Assembly (NCBI GenBank): GCA_025765615.1
Contig: JAIVFJ010000114.1
Location: 124,001 to 188,000, forward strand
Reading direction: 5' to 3'
DNA: 64,000 nucleotides
DNA from: Zopfochytrium polystomum
Lineage: Eukaryota; Chytridiomycota; Chytridiomycetes; Chytridiales; Chytridiaceae
Under the pieces are notes generated by a model. That model made no database searches and was not told where the DNA came from. It saw only the letters and a list, made by a program, of their open reading frames with translations. Shown in pieces: positions 43,391 to 55,317 of the stretch; position 1 is the first letter of the stretch; each line of letters opens with the position of its first letter. The position numbers and the translations under genes were made by a program.

Positions 43391-46294
43391 TCCACAAAAC
43401 TCTGAACAGGCTACGGAAGATTTGTAAGGAGATGCAATTGAGAAGCCTGTGTCAACCACTCCATCCTATTCACTTGATCAGACTCTTTTTGCCTAATGTG
43501 AGATTATACTCACTCCTTTAGAGTGAGGGAAAGCAAATAATAGGCTAAAACTAACTCTATTGGGCTGTTGTCTAGGGGGTGTTTCAACCCTACTACTTGC
43601 CTTGTCCACAAAGTATCCCTACTGATCTGTCTAACAGAGGTCTCAAACACAAAGAATGAACATTCAGAGGGATCGGTGCCGGAGCACTGATTACTTGCAT
43701 GGCCGCTGATTGAGTGATGGATGATTGAGGGATGTGCAGTGAGATGATCAGCGACTTATAAGTGATCAAGGGACGAGACAACCAGTGCAATCGGGGATGA
43801 GTGTCCTGTTTGGCGCTGATGGTTTTGAGGCCACGGCAAGGGCAGGCATATGGGTTCCAGTTGCACATAGTGCTGAAGCGGAGGCAGCGGCGCAGGGCGG
43901 CCGGCAGAAAGCTGGAAGGGCTGAGCCAAGTGTGGTACGACTTTTTTGGTCGTTTTTTCAATGTTTCTACTTTTTTTCACTCCCATTAATTGGGTTGTCT
44001 TTTTCCCTCTGATTGCTGTCAAAAAAACAATTCTTCGTGGGCTACTTGAGAGGTCTGGTCCCAGACATATCTATCCAGGGCCTTAGCGAAAGTCAAGTCC
44101 ATTCATGAGTCCATTTTGTGCCTCCTTAATTGTTTTTTTTGGTCAATTTTATTGTTTTTGTTATGGTTTTCATTCACTATTAAGTCCACACATATGGACT
44201 CATTTGAGGCCAAGTTTAACCCTTTAAACCCTGACACCATTTTTTACCTACTCTTTTGTTTGCCAGACCCCACTGCACCTCCAGGCACCAATTAATCTGC
44301 TGTAGTTTCTACATGAATGGAAAGCCTGTAAGGAGCTCTTTCTGCTGCAAGTTTTTTTCCCTGCAGAACAATGCCTGCAGCTGATGTAAGAGAGATTTGA
44401 AAATCCGTCGAACGTGTAGGCCAAGGACAAATAGACACTGTCCTTTATTTAGGACCAGCAATTTTTCGCTTTTGTATTGGTTTTATTAGGAAGAACTATT
44501 TTTCTTGTGACTGCGAGGAAGGAGAGGATTTGGGAGAGGATCCGAATATGTTTTTTTTTTGACAGCCGCCATCGAATGTTTGGTTCAATTTCAATGTCAC
44601 AAAAGTCTGTTTCTGGCTTCCATCTGAATTTCGTGGTGTTGTACAGATCCCCTCAGAGCAAAATGTTTTCATTTTGAATCAAAGCTTTTCTTCTCTTTTT
44701 TGTTTTTGATGTGTTTAATTTGGATTTTTTTCTGTTGGAGTATTTTCTCTGGGGTATTTTTTGACAAGTATGTTGTTCTGCTCCTTCATTTTTGAAAGTC
44801 TCTAGTATGAAAGTAAAAGCTGTAACTTTTTGGAAAAATACAGGAGCAAAAAGTGTTGTAAACTTTCGAGCTGCCGAAGGTGTATGACTCAGGTGTTGCA
44901 GTTAGAGGTCATAATAGCGAGAGTGATGTGTCTAAGTGCTGACTGTTGTGTCGCAAGTGTATCTGATGTTTTGTTGAGGATCTAAGACCGCAATGTCATG
45001 GTTGTGGCTCGAGATGTGTGTGTGTGGCAATAATGATTTGTTTTTATGTAGGGTGTGTGTATCCAGTTGCTCTTTTTTGGGGGTTCCCCAGCTGCCCCAT
45101 TTATGGCAGGGCGCCAGTCTGCCAGACGCACAGTTGGGAAGCAGAGGCACAGCCTGGGAGAAGTCTGAAGCCTTTGACTTTGGGAGTTGTTCAGCAGGAG
45201 ATGTCAGGTGGCCCTACTGGGAGGCTATGACACCCTGTTGCATCACTCTGCCAGTGACGTGGGCAAAACTCCATGGCATGGAGTATGTGAGCAAAGATAG
45301 CTCCCAGTAAATTCCCATCAAATTGCCAGTGTAAAGCACGATGATGTGGTGTCTGGCAGTCTGGCCCTTTGACTGTTTTATTGTGAAAATACAGTCAAAT
45401 CAATTTCAAATTTGGGACATTAATTTTCTGAATCAATCAAAGCCCCAACTCGATTCGACCTGAGTTAGACCCAATGGGTTTTTTTTTTAGGGTGAGCCTG
45501 CTGTTTGACAGAAGCAGGGCGCAATAGGGCCCAGCTGGGGCACACCAGGCCTTGGGGGGGGCTAGCTATGAAGCAGGCTTGTTAAAAAAAGAAACAAACA
45601 AGCAAAACATATGCTTGGGTTTCACCGTCTTCCAACCTTTAAGAGTTGACCAAACGGCTGCAGCAAAAACAGCATTCAGGGGCTGGCAGCCAGCTGGCTG
45701 CGAAGCAGCTGTGCAAATAAGCGTCACGCGCCACAAGCGCAAGCAGAGAGAAGCAGTGTCATGCGATATTGAACTGTGAATAACCTACATGAGCGGTAAA
45801 ATATTAATAATATTAATAACATTAATAATGATAATGAGTTGCTTACTTCGTTGTGCAATCTTCGTGCGTAGCGGGAGGCGCAACACGCACGCAACAGCAA
45901 GACAAACAAAAGCAAGCAGCAGCTCGGACGACGACCGGACCCGCGTTCGGACGTCCGTCGTCGTCGTGGCCGTCGTATACTTTTTTTTTATTTTTTTATT
46001 ATTTTATTTTATTTCATTTTATTTGTTTCGTTCGATCGATTCCCCTTTCGCTTGTTCCCACGGGGTAAATAAACCCAATAAATAAATATTGCGCAATCAT
46101 TCCAGCAATGAATGTTTTGATTTGAAATCAAGAAAAAACAAAAGAAAAAAAAAAGGGGGGGCAAAGTGGTGCACATAAAGGGCCACGCATTCATTCCACA
46201 CTCCGCACTTTCTTCACACACACTCACTCTCACACAAGCACGCTCACACGCTCGTCGCAATTCAAAACAAAAAAAAAAAAATAAATAAACAATA
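43391..46294 (+). other. Long gene-free stretch
   Basis: About 2.9 kb without a credible gene. It holds degenerate CAAATC-type sequence at 45385-45480 and AT-rich runs at 45795-45835 and 45980-46090 near the start of the oxidoreductase gene. Confidence 0.55.
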
Positions 46295-46452
46295 ATGACC
46301 GCCATCCCCGCCCCCAACCACGCGCTCGTCGCCGAATCCCTCAAGCCCGCCGCCCAGGTCGTGCGCGACTTTCCCCACGTGCCCGCCGCCGTCGCTGACA
46401 ACGAGGTCGTCATCAAGATCCACAGCGCAGGCCGTAAGCGACAGCAAACTCT

Positions 46453-46503
<51 letters not shown>

Positions 46504-47669
46504 GCCAGTCCGTCCGTCTCATCCTCATCCCCCCCCGCAGTGAACCCCGTCGACTGGAAAATCGTCAAGTTCGGCCTGTTCATCCCCGCCGAGGGGTACC
46601 CGCAAGTCTTCGGGTGCGACGCCGCGGGGACGGTCGTGGCCGTCGGCGCGGGCGTCACGACGCACAAGGCGGGCGACCGGGTGTTTTACCAGGCCAAGAT
46701 CGGCGACCGGCGGACGACGGCGTTCCAGCAGTACGCGGCGGTCGACCACCGGTTCGTGTACGCGCTGCCGGAGAACACGTCGTTCGACGAGGTAGTTTTT
46801 TTTTTTTTTTTGAATTCTTTTTTGGCGAGTGGGAAAACTGAAAACGCATTCGCATCGGGCATCGGGCACCACACCACACAACAAAACAAAAAAAAAAAAA
46901 AACAAAAAAAAAAAAACTCCAACAACAACACCAACAACAACAACAAACACAAGGGCGCCACGTTCGGCGTCGCCGCCTTCACGGCCGCCGTCTCGCTCTA
47001 CACGCACCTCAAGGCGCCGCGCTGGTGGGCCGGCGAGCCGCCCGTCGCCGCCGGCACCTTCCTGCTGATCTGGGGCGGCGCGACCGCCGTCGGGCAAGCC
47101 GGTAAAAAAGAAACCCCTTTTCCATGCAAACGCTCACTCCCCCTTCCCCAGCAATCCAGCTCGCCCGCCGCGCCGGCTACACCGTCATCACGACCGCCAG
47201 CCCCTCCAACCACGCCTTCCTCCGCAGCCTCGGCGCGACCCACGTCCTCGACTACCGTTCCCCGACCGTCCTCGCCGACATCCGGGCGCTCACGGGCGGC
47301 GACGACGCGCTCCGCGCCGCAATCGACACCGCCGGCGCAGCCTCCGCCTCGGTCTTCGACCTCCTCGCGACGCGGTCCGCCGCAACCCTGGTGCTGGTCG
47401 CCGGTGACCTCGCCGCGGTCGAGGCGCTGCCGGGGCGCGCGGCGCACCCCGGTCGCAGCGTGGTGCGGGCGTTCGGGTCGTCGTGGGCGCACGCGGAGCT
47501 GGCGGGCGAGTTTTGGCCGGCGTTTGCCGGGATTGTGGGTAAAGGAGAGTACAAGACGCAGGCGGTGCGGGTGGCGCCGGGAGGGCTGGGCGGCGTCGAG
47601 GCCGCGCAGAAGGAGCAGATCGAGGGCAAGGTGTCGAATTTCAAGTTTGTCGTGCACCCGCACGACTGA
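46295..47669 (+). CDS. MDR-superfamily oxidoreductase (quinone/enoyl reductase-like)
   Basis: Four exons: 46295-46433, 46541-46791, 46954-47100 (+1 base) and 47152-47669, with introns of 107, 162 and 50 nt and matching phases; about 350 residues. The N-terminal GroES-like domain has EVVIKIHSAG, NPVDWKI and GCDAAGTVVAVGAGV. The Rossmann part has LLIWGGATAVGQAG in place of the usual GxGxxG, and ATHVLDY. Zinc-ligand Cys residues of classical alcohol dehydrogenases are absent, so it is a zinc-independent, NADPH-type member close to ToxD-like trans-acting enoyl reductases and quinone oxidoreductases. The substrate is unknown; no polyketide synthase is nearby. The first intron holds a (CT)n tract. 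Confidence 0.88.
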
Positions 47670-48508
47670 ACTTCTGAGCGGGTGATGTGAGTGAGTGGGG
47701 TGAAGCAAGTGTGATTGATGGATTGAATGAAAAAGCCTGGTGGACGCTTTTTTTAATCTTTGCCCGCGTCTGATTGATGACTATGATGATGATTTTATTT
47801 CATCATTCTTCTCAATCACTTCTTGCGCCAACGCCAACCAGAAAAAAAAAAAAAAAAAAGAGAGAGAGAGAGAGCAGAGAGCAAAAAAGCAAGCCAGGCC
47901 TTGCCTCGACTACAATGTGGGGAGGATGGGTAAATTACTGCCAAACACACGCGCAGGAGCAACGACGGAGATGGGAAAAGGGAAACAAAAGCCAACGGCG
48001 GGGAAAACGAAACCAGGAGCTGATAAAAAACGAAATAGAAGAAAGAAACACTACTACTACTAGTTCGTGGTAAAACAACCACTCTCACCCGGGCCGGTCC
48101 ACCCAATCCACCGAGCAGAGTGTGTTGCAAAAGAGATCGGAGGGGGAACAAGCACAGGCAGGTAAAGGGGAAACGGCCAAGTTAACAAGAGAGAGAAAAA
48201 ATAAAAAGAAGAAACTTGGTATCGCTTGTGTCGGGTCGAAGGGGGGAAAGGCAAAACTACATGAAAGCCTCAGCAAATTGTTGTTGTACGTTGTTGTTGT
48301 TGTCATCTGCCCTTCGTTGCCCGGTGCTCTTGTTGTCGCTGTGCTTGTGGCTTGGGTCCACACTCAAACTCCGACTCAGCTTTTCTGATGTTCCCATAGA
48401 GAGAGGAGAGGGAGGTTAGTCCAACCAGAAGATTCCAAAGTCGACACAAGGCACACACACTCTCTCGTCTTGTTACACATGCAAGTGTGTGAACGAGGTG
48501 CATGCCCA
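47670..48508 (+). other. Intergenic stretch
   Basis: Poly-A run at 47842-47858 and GAGA tract. No gene. A possible second exon of the downstream minus-strand gene could begin near 48390. Confidence 0.45.
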
Positions 48509-49222
48509 TCACACACACACACAAACCACACAATCACTAACCTTCTTCCCGGACCCATTCGCGGCCCTACTCAACCCGACACCAGCCCCACCACCGCCAC
48601 CGTCCACGCCCTCCGGCAACAACACCCCGCCCGCATCCATCAGCACCAAGCCGGCGCACCGATGCGTCCTCTCCCACGCGCGGCGCTCCATCTCCAACGC
48701 CTTCCTGGCGGCCCAGTCTGCGGGCGGTGCGACGAGCCACGACAGCGCGAGGCGGTACTCGCCGCCGGGCTGGAGCGGGCCGAGGACGGGGCGGCCGGTT
48801 GTGGCGGAGACGATGTGGACGGCGGGGCCGAGCATGCGCGGGTCTGGGCGGGAGGTGGAGGGGTGGAGGGGCATGCGGATGTAGTTGACGGTGGCGTATG
48901 GGGCGGCGGCGGGGGTGGTCGTGGTCGGGTTGGGCTGCGGAGTCGGCGGGGTTGGTTGTTGTTGTTGTTGGTGTTGTTGCTGTTGTTGTTGTGGTTGGTA
49001 CTTTGGCGGCGGGGTGGACGGCCGATCCGGGTTCTGGTGGTGGTGGTGGTGGTGGTTGTGCTGATGGTGAGACGACTTGGGACCCGATGGACCGGATGGC
49101 GAAGATGAAGAAGAAGAAGAAGAAGATGGCGATGATGGCGATGATGGCGATGACGCTAACGATGAAGGGGGCGACAACGATTGCGGCGGCAGCAGCAGCG
49201 GGGCGGGGTCGGCCCTCATCAT
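48509..49222 (-). CDS. Pro/Gln/His-rich protein, unrecognised
   Basis: Open frame with ATG at 49222. The first ~110 residues are low complexity (poly-Ser, His runs, QQQQQQ, Pro-rich). The last part is well mixed: ATVNYIRMPLHPSTS, AVHIVSATTGRPVLGP, YRLALSWLVAPPADW, LEMERRAWERTH. That block is probably a folded domain. The frame runs to a GTTAGT at about 48541 that may be a splice donor; the downstream exon is unresolved. An alternative frame over 49080-49222 reads as a hydrophobic helix (IVVAPFIVSVIAIIAIIAI), so the start could instead be in that frame with a membrane anchor. No family recognised. Confidence 0.45.
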   Translation of the reverse strand: MMRADPAPLLLPPQSLSPPSSLASSPSSPSSPSSSSSSSSSPSGPSGPKSSHHQHNHHHHHHQNPDRPSTPPPKYQPQQQQQQHQQQQQPTPPTPQPNPTTTTPAAAPYATVNYIRMPLHPSTSRPDPRMLGPAVHIVSATTGRPVLGPLQPGGEYRLALSWLVAPPADWAARKALEMERRAWERTHRCAGLVLMDAGGVLLPEGVDGGGGGAGVGLSRAANGSGKKVSDCVVCVCV

Positions 49223-50879
49223 GGATCGGTCTGTTTGCGGGCGAGGGAGGTGGCTGTGTTGTGTGTTTCTCGCTTTCCTTTGTCTTTTTTTTTTTTTTTT
49301 TTTTTTTTTGTTGGTGCCCCTTGGCACGATAAACAGACAGCGACCACCCCTCAACGCAGTTTTTGGTACGAATTGATCTTCCATTTCCCAGACCACAAAT
49401 GATCATTTTGGCAAGAGAGTCAATTATTGGAATGCCAGAAATGTGTCAAATGCAGTCAAATCAGATGATTATTCGAAAACTTTACTGACAGAATTTTTTT
49501 CGATTCCAATTCAAATGATAGTTTTCAGACCCAAATGATGATATTGGTTTTGATTCGAAAATCAAATCAAACACAAATTCCACCATTTATCCATTTGAAC
49601 TCATCTGCGTTAAACCCTACCAACCCTAACCTTTTTCAACCAGGGTGCATTTGCTTTAAACCATGCGGCCAATCTCCAGCTCAGAAAGTTAAAAGCGTAA
49701 ATTACAGGCAAAGGAAGAAATTCAATTTGAAGCAAGAAGGAGGTACCAAGACGAGAGTCAAGAGAAAGGAGACATGTCACCAAGAACGGCCGCTCCTTCA
49801 AGAGGTAGAGCAGCAAAGAAGATCCAAATGAGGCAAAAAAAAAAAAAAAAAAGCAAGTATAGCAACAAAAAGACAATCCAGAGAAATGAGAGAATGTGCC
49901 TTTCTATGCAGTCTGGTTGTGTGCTCTTATCGTTTGCACCTCACCCTGCCATCCATCCACACAAGCAAGTGTCACTGTGTTGGTTCTTGACTGTGCCCTC
50001 GTTTGTTTGCTGGGGTTGACAAGGTGTGGTGGTGTGTTTTTTTTCTTTCCCACAGACATAACACTTTCTCCCGTGTCACGTGACCGCCTATCCTGGGGTA
50101 CTGGGCAGTCTTTACGTCACCTAATGAATTGGGTGGCGTCCCCCAGTGTCCAAAGCGGTAAGCCTGCATCCCTAGTGCGCCCAGTAATACTTCGAACAAA
50201 TTGCTTTAACTCGGCCCCAGCAACCTGCAGTACACACTTTCTGTTGAATGTAGCACCAGACTGAATCACTTGACATGGTCCAGCACTTCCAGCACCTCAA
50301 CACCCGCCACCTTCAACTCAGTTATTACAGTGTAATACAACCAGGCAGCGGCGTTCATTGTCGATTTTTATAACGACGAAAGAAGAAAGAAAGACAAAAA
50401 TCCCGTACAACATTAGCAACCTTTGGCGCCTTGCGATGCCGTGGACGCGCCCGAATGCCGATGCCGATGCCGATGCCGATGCGGGTCCTCAGCCTCAGAG
50501 TCCTCCTCGTCGGCCGCTGCCGTCACTGCTAACACCACCACCACCACTATCACCAGCACCACCGTCGCGGCGGCTGCTGCTCCTGGCGCCGATACTACCC
50601 GCCGGCGACCAGCAGCAGCTCCTCCTCAACTGCACCCCAACCACCACCACCAAATCCACAACCACCACCACCGTCGCCGACTCCACTCAGCGGCGGCGTC
50701 ATCATCGGACGCACACCCCCCGAACCACCACCACCGCCGCCGTCTCTGCCGCCACCGCCGCGCAGGCCGCGGTGGACGCGGGTTTGCATCGCAGCGGCGG
50801 CGGCGGCGTAGCACCTGCGCTGCGCTACCCTAACCCGCGGCGCGACGATCCGGGCAGACTCTTTAGCGGCAGGCGGCCA
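49223..50879 (+). other. Intergenic stretch with dispersed repeat copy 2
   Basis: Poly-T at 49287-49309, degenerate CAAATC-type sequence at 49430-49590, dispersed repeat 49975-50222 (partner of 8540-8780), then Thr/His/Pro-rich low-complexity sequence just upstream of the OS-9-like gene. Confidence 0.55.
49975..50222 (+). repeat. Dispersed repeat, copy 2
   Basis: Partner of 8540-8780 in the same orientation, sharing GTCCAAAGC and GTAAGCCTGCATCCCTAG, at moderate identity. Confidence 0.7.
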
Positions 50880-53690
50880 ATGTTTGCCGTGGTGCTCTTG
50901 GCGGCAGCGGCGGCGGCGACGGGGGTGGCGGCGTCCGCCACGACGACGGTGACGACGACGACGACCACCACCACCACCACCACAACGACGTCGCCGCACG
51001 GCTCGACGGCGCCGACGTCGACGCAGCACGCGGCACCGCTGGCGCACCGCACGCAGGTGTACATTGACGCGTACTTTGAGAAGGCGCCGTTTGCGGTGAT
51101 GCTCGACACGGGCGGCGCGATAAGCGGCGAGGCGGCCCTCCCCCCCTTTGACCACCACCACCAGCACTACCACCAGCACGACCACCATGACCACCAGCAG
51201 CAGCACTACCACGACGACCACCACCATGACCACCACCACCACCACTCGTCGTCGCCATTGGTGGAAGAGGCCGAGGAGAGGCTTTCTGCTGAACAGGTGC
51301 GCTTCGCTTATTGCTTTTGGGGACGATCTGCTGCTTTCCTCTTGCAACGACAGCCACGAGATACTGATACTTGTACCCCCACGAAGAAAACCCCGATCTC
51401 GGTGATCATGACGGATCCCGCGACCGGGGTCAAGTACTCGTGCGGCCTTCCCGATCCGGCCACAGGGGCCGGCGAGGAAGAGGAAGAGGAGACGAACCCG
51501 GATGTGATCCGCGCGCGGAACAACTTGGCCTATCTCGCCATCAGCGAGATGGAGGGAATTTGCCTGTCTTTTGTAAGCGCGCCCCTACTCCCCTCCCGCG
51601 TTCCCCCGCTTCCCCTCAAACCCTCCCTCCTGGGTCCGTTGCTTTTTTTCTCGCCCACTCGTTGCAAACCATCAACTTACAACAACCCCCTACCAATCTT
51701 CCCCCTTCCCCCGATCTTTCCCCCTTCCCACGCCCCCAGAAATCAACATGGTGGAGCTACTCATACTGCCACGGCGGCGAGGTGCGGCAAATGTCGGACT
51801 TTCCGGCGTTCCTGAAGGCGGCGCCGCTCAAGTACGTGCTGGGGCGGTTCTCGCGCGAGGCGCCGGACCACGCGTTCATTGGCGACCGGCGGACGGCCGG
51901 GGTGGCCGGGTCGGAGCTGGTCGACGCCGACGCGGAGGGCACGCGGTACCTGCGCATGTGGATCGGGTACGGCGAGCTGTGCGAAGGGAGGGAGCGGATC
52001 GTAGAGGCGAGGGTAAGTTGTGTGTGCTGCTGTGGGTGAGGGTGTTGCCCCTGTTGTATTTCTCATCGATTTCATTCCCTTTTTTTCTCTTTGTTCTTTT
52101 TCCCCCCAAAACCACCATCTCACCCACTCGCTCGCCCCTCACGCACCTTTCCCGCCCCACTCCGCTCCGCTCCCCGCTGCACGTCCCCTCCCCCACAACC
52201 AGTTTTCGTGCTGCAAGCACGAGCACATTTCACTCGTCTCGGAAATGTCCGTCTGCAACTACGTGTTCCACATCCACACACCGCGGGCGTGCATCAGCGA
52301 CATCTTCCGCCCGTCGGCGGCGGCCGCGGCGCGGCGGGCGGGCGTGCAGCGGGACATTTTGTGCCGGCGCATCGCGGAGGAGAAGGTGTTTCCCGCCACC
52401 GCCGGCGCCGGCGGCGATGACGTGCAGTTTGCGGACGGCGACGCCGCGGCCGCGGCCGCCGCCTCAGCTGAGGCGCCGCTGCCGCTGCCGGAGGGAACCG
52501 TCGCGGGGATCCCCGCGGGGGAGGTTTCCGCGTCGTCGTCGCCGTGGCCCATCACGCTGCCGGCGGCCGGCCCGGTCGCGGTGGTCGACTACTTGCGGTC
52601 CAAGTGCACGCCGCACGCGCCGTGCCGGCTCCGACGGCGACCAGGGCTCGCGGCGCGGGCGCGGCTGCTGCAGGGCGGCGGCGGCTCAGCGCGGCAGTCT
52701 CCGGACGACGACGCGTACGACGACGAGGATTCCGCGGCGCCGCCGACGGCGCGGCCGGTGCGGGGCGGCGGTGCGGTGTTCGACCCGCCGACGCTGGTGT
52801 TCCACCCGGACGAGCTTGTGGACCCGGTCGCGACCGGGGCGGGCGGTCGCGACGGTGGCGGAGGCGGGGGCGCGGGCGGCGGCGAGTGGTTCGGCGAGGT
52901 GGACGAGTCGGACGCGCGGTGGGACACGCCGCGGATCGTGGACTACGAGGTGGGGCGGCCTGTCGGGGTTGTTGGCGACGCGGTGGACGCGGCGGGCGGG
53001 GCCGGCGGCGGCGGGGGCGGGGGCGGGGCGGGCGGGGTGGCGGGCGGAGTGGCGCCGGGGCTGGGGCCGGAGGAGGAGATGGCGGAGGGGCTCGCGCGGC
53101 TGCAGGACGAGCTGGAGGAGATGGGATGGATGGAGGCGTACTTGGAGCGGGCGGGGGTCAAGCGGCGGGTGACGGACGGGGACGGGAATGCTGGCGCCGG
53201 CGGCGCCGCCGGCGGTGCGGGTGGCGGCGGCGCAGAGACGCTGCTGCGGTCGCCTGACGACGACGACGAGGATGAGGACGAGGCGGAGGGGAACCGGGCA
53301 GGCGACAGCGTGCAGAGCGGTGGCGGCGCCGCCGGCAGCGGGGGCGGGGACGCCGTTGGTGGCGAGGAGGAGCGGTACGACATTGACGACGACGGGCTCA
53401 TCTACGACTACGACGACCTGGAGCGTGGCGGGGACGGGCGGTTCCGTGACGACGACGGGTACTACGAGGACGACGACTACGGCCGCGGCGGCGGCGTGTA
53501 CGACGACGACGAGTTGCCGCTGGGGGATTTTCTGATCGAGGACGTTGTGAACGACGACGGCGAGGTGGTTGGGTACGTTGTGTACGACGGGGACGGCAAC
53601 TTTGTGTCGGAGCACGACGGCCCGCCGCCGGAGTTTTTGGAAGACTGGCTGGAGCGGGACGGCGTGCCGCCGTGGGTGCGCGGAGAGTGA
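50880..53690 (+). CDS. OS-9/Yos9-like ER lectin (MRH domain)
   Basis: Four exons: 50880-51296, 51354-51572, 51740-52012 and 52203-53690, all phase 0, giving 798 residues. The signal peptide is MFAVVLLAAAAAATG. A Thr run and a His-rich loop follow (about residues 85-115). The MRH region carries VKYSCGLPDP, then WWSYSYCHGGEVRQ, YLRMWIGYGELC, SCCKHEH and SVCNYVFHIHTPRAC, the Gln, Arg/Glu and Tyr pattern of mannose-6-phosphate-receptor-homology lectins. Such proteins read trimmed N-glycans on misfolded ER proteins and pass them to the Hrd1 ERAD complex. The second half is a long Gly/Ala-rich, then Asp/Tyr-rich acidic tail, much longer than in yeast Yos9. The C-terminus is RGE, not a standard HDEL. 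The start was chosen for the signal peptide; the upstream open frame is low complexity. Confidence 0.85.
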
Positions 53691-55317
53691 GAAATACGTA
53701 TGGGGTCTGGTTGTTGGTCTTTTTTTTTTTTTTTTTTTTCCCTTTTCTTTTCTTTCGCGGTCCTGCAGTGGTTTCATTCTTCTCTATCTCCCCTCCCCCC
53801 CCCATCCCCTTCTGGTTTTCCTTTTTACTTTGTTGCCCGCCCGCTGCTCTCATCGCTCTCCAGTTTGTTGTTTCCTCTCTTTCGGCCCTTCTGGTTACCC
53901 CCTTACTCACCATCCCTCGCGGCCACCACCTTCCCTCGACTCGGGGTTTCCGTTCCTTCTGAGTTTTCCTCCTCCTCCTTCTCCTGCTCTCTGTCCACTC
54001 AACGTTTTCGTTTCCTTGGCCCTTTTCTTCCTTTTTTTTTTTTTTTTTGCTGGAGCAAGAAACAAGCACGGAGAGACGGATCCAAATAAAAGAAACTGAT
54101 ATTGGTAACGACGGTGCGCGGGCTCCTAGGACAAAGAAGAGAGAGAGAGAGAGGGGTGCACTGAAAAGGAAAGGGGGGAAAAGCAACCGACATTGTATTG
54201 AGCCTGCTTCCCTTTGCTCTCTGCCACCTTTCCTACCCGCGGCCGAAGCGTGGGGGCGGGGGGTATGAGATCAAGACGAGGTGGGGCGCGGGGAGAGAAA
54301 AGGCACACACACACGCAGAGGAAGTCAAGAGAAGAGAGCCAAAAAACAACCACGGCCGAATCGAACATTCGGAATTCGTCCGCACTGGGTCGTCTTTCTT
54401 TGGCCCGCGCCGAGGCGCCAAAGCCATTTCGTCGTCGCGCGCTTCCCTTGCCTTCATTTCACCCCAACCGGCGAAGGGCCATCCGGGGGTTGCCGGGCGG
54501 CCGGTGACGAAATGGCTTTGGCGCCAACGAAAGGATCCCCACACATAACAACCCGTATTGATGAAGCTGCTCCATCCAAGATTACCCTCAATACTGAACG
54601 GATTGGTCCTAGGAAACTCAATGAGCAAACTGGACAACCGCCGAGCTACAATCCCGATCTGAGCAACATGCCGAATACCACAGACCAGAAAACGGGTCAG
54701 GCTGAAGGTGTTGGGCAGGATTTTCATCTCTCTGAGGGTGAAGCGTACGGCTAGGGACGGTGATCCAAGCATATGGGAGGTTGGTGGTACAATCTACCGA
54801 GTCCTCGTTTACGGTGAAACGCAAATGGAGGTACCAGCGCTCAATCCCTTGGCCATCTTAACCAAATGGTCCAAATCCGCGCGTGTGGCTCAGGGGTCGC
54901 GAGCTCGCGCAGGCTCAAGGCTCTGCGGAAAAAAAAAGAAAGACGCTGTGGGACTGCCTTTTGCTCGAGTGCAAGACTCCCCTTCCGCCGCTAGACTTTG
55001 TGTGTTGGGGGAGGAGGTTCTATTTCGGTATGGTTTGGGGTTTGGGGCTAGGCCGGTTCTCTCGCCAACTCCCCTCCCCGGCCCTTCCTGGCTCCTTTCA
55101 CCTCTCCAGTCCATCTATGTCCTCCATCCGCTCCCCTTTCGTGGTTGATCGAACCAACGCCCTCTACACCCGCGAAAAATCCCGTTAAACGGGCCCAAAT
55201 CACCTGCGTTTCCCCAAGTCGACGGAACAGCGACGGCCAAGGCGGCGAGCGATCAAACACCCTGCGCCCCCCAAAAATTCTTTTTTTTTGCTTCACCACC
55301 ACCGCATTTTTTTTGCT
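53691..55317 (+). other. Gene-free stretch with 20-bp inverted repeat
   Basis: Poly-T runs at 53720-53739 and 54032-54049. GGCGCCAAAGCCATTTCGTC at 54414-54433 is the exact reverse complement of 54506-54525. Several open frames at 54233-54820 are not convincing. Confidence 0.55.
54414..54525 (+). repeat. 20-bp perfect inverted repeat with 72-nt spacer
   Basis: The arms are 54414-54433 and 54506-54525; flanking bases do not extend the match and no target duplication is seen. It could be a small MITE or a stem-loop. Confidence 0.8.

Noticed and set aside
54233..54772. 179-residue minus-strand ORF near the 20-bp inverted repeat
   Set aside because: No family, overlapping plus-strand ORFs of similar length, and codon use unlike the clear genes.
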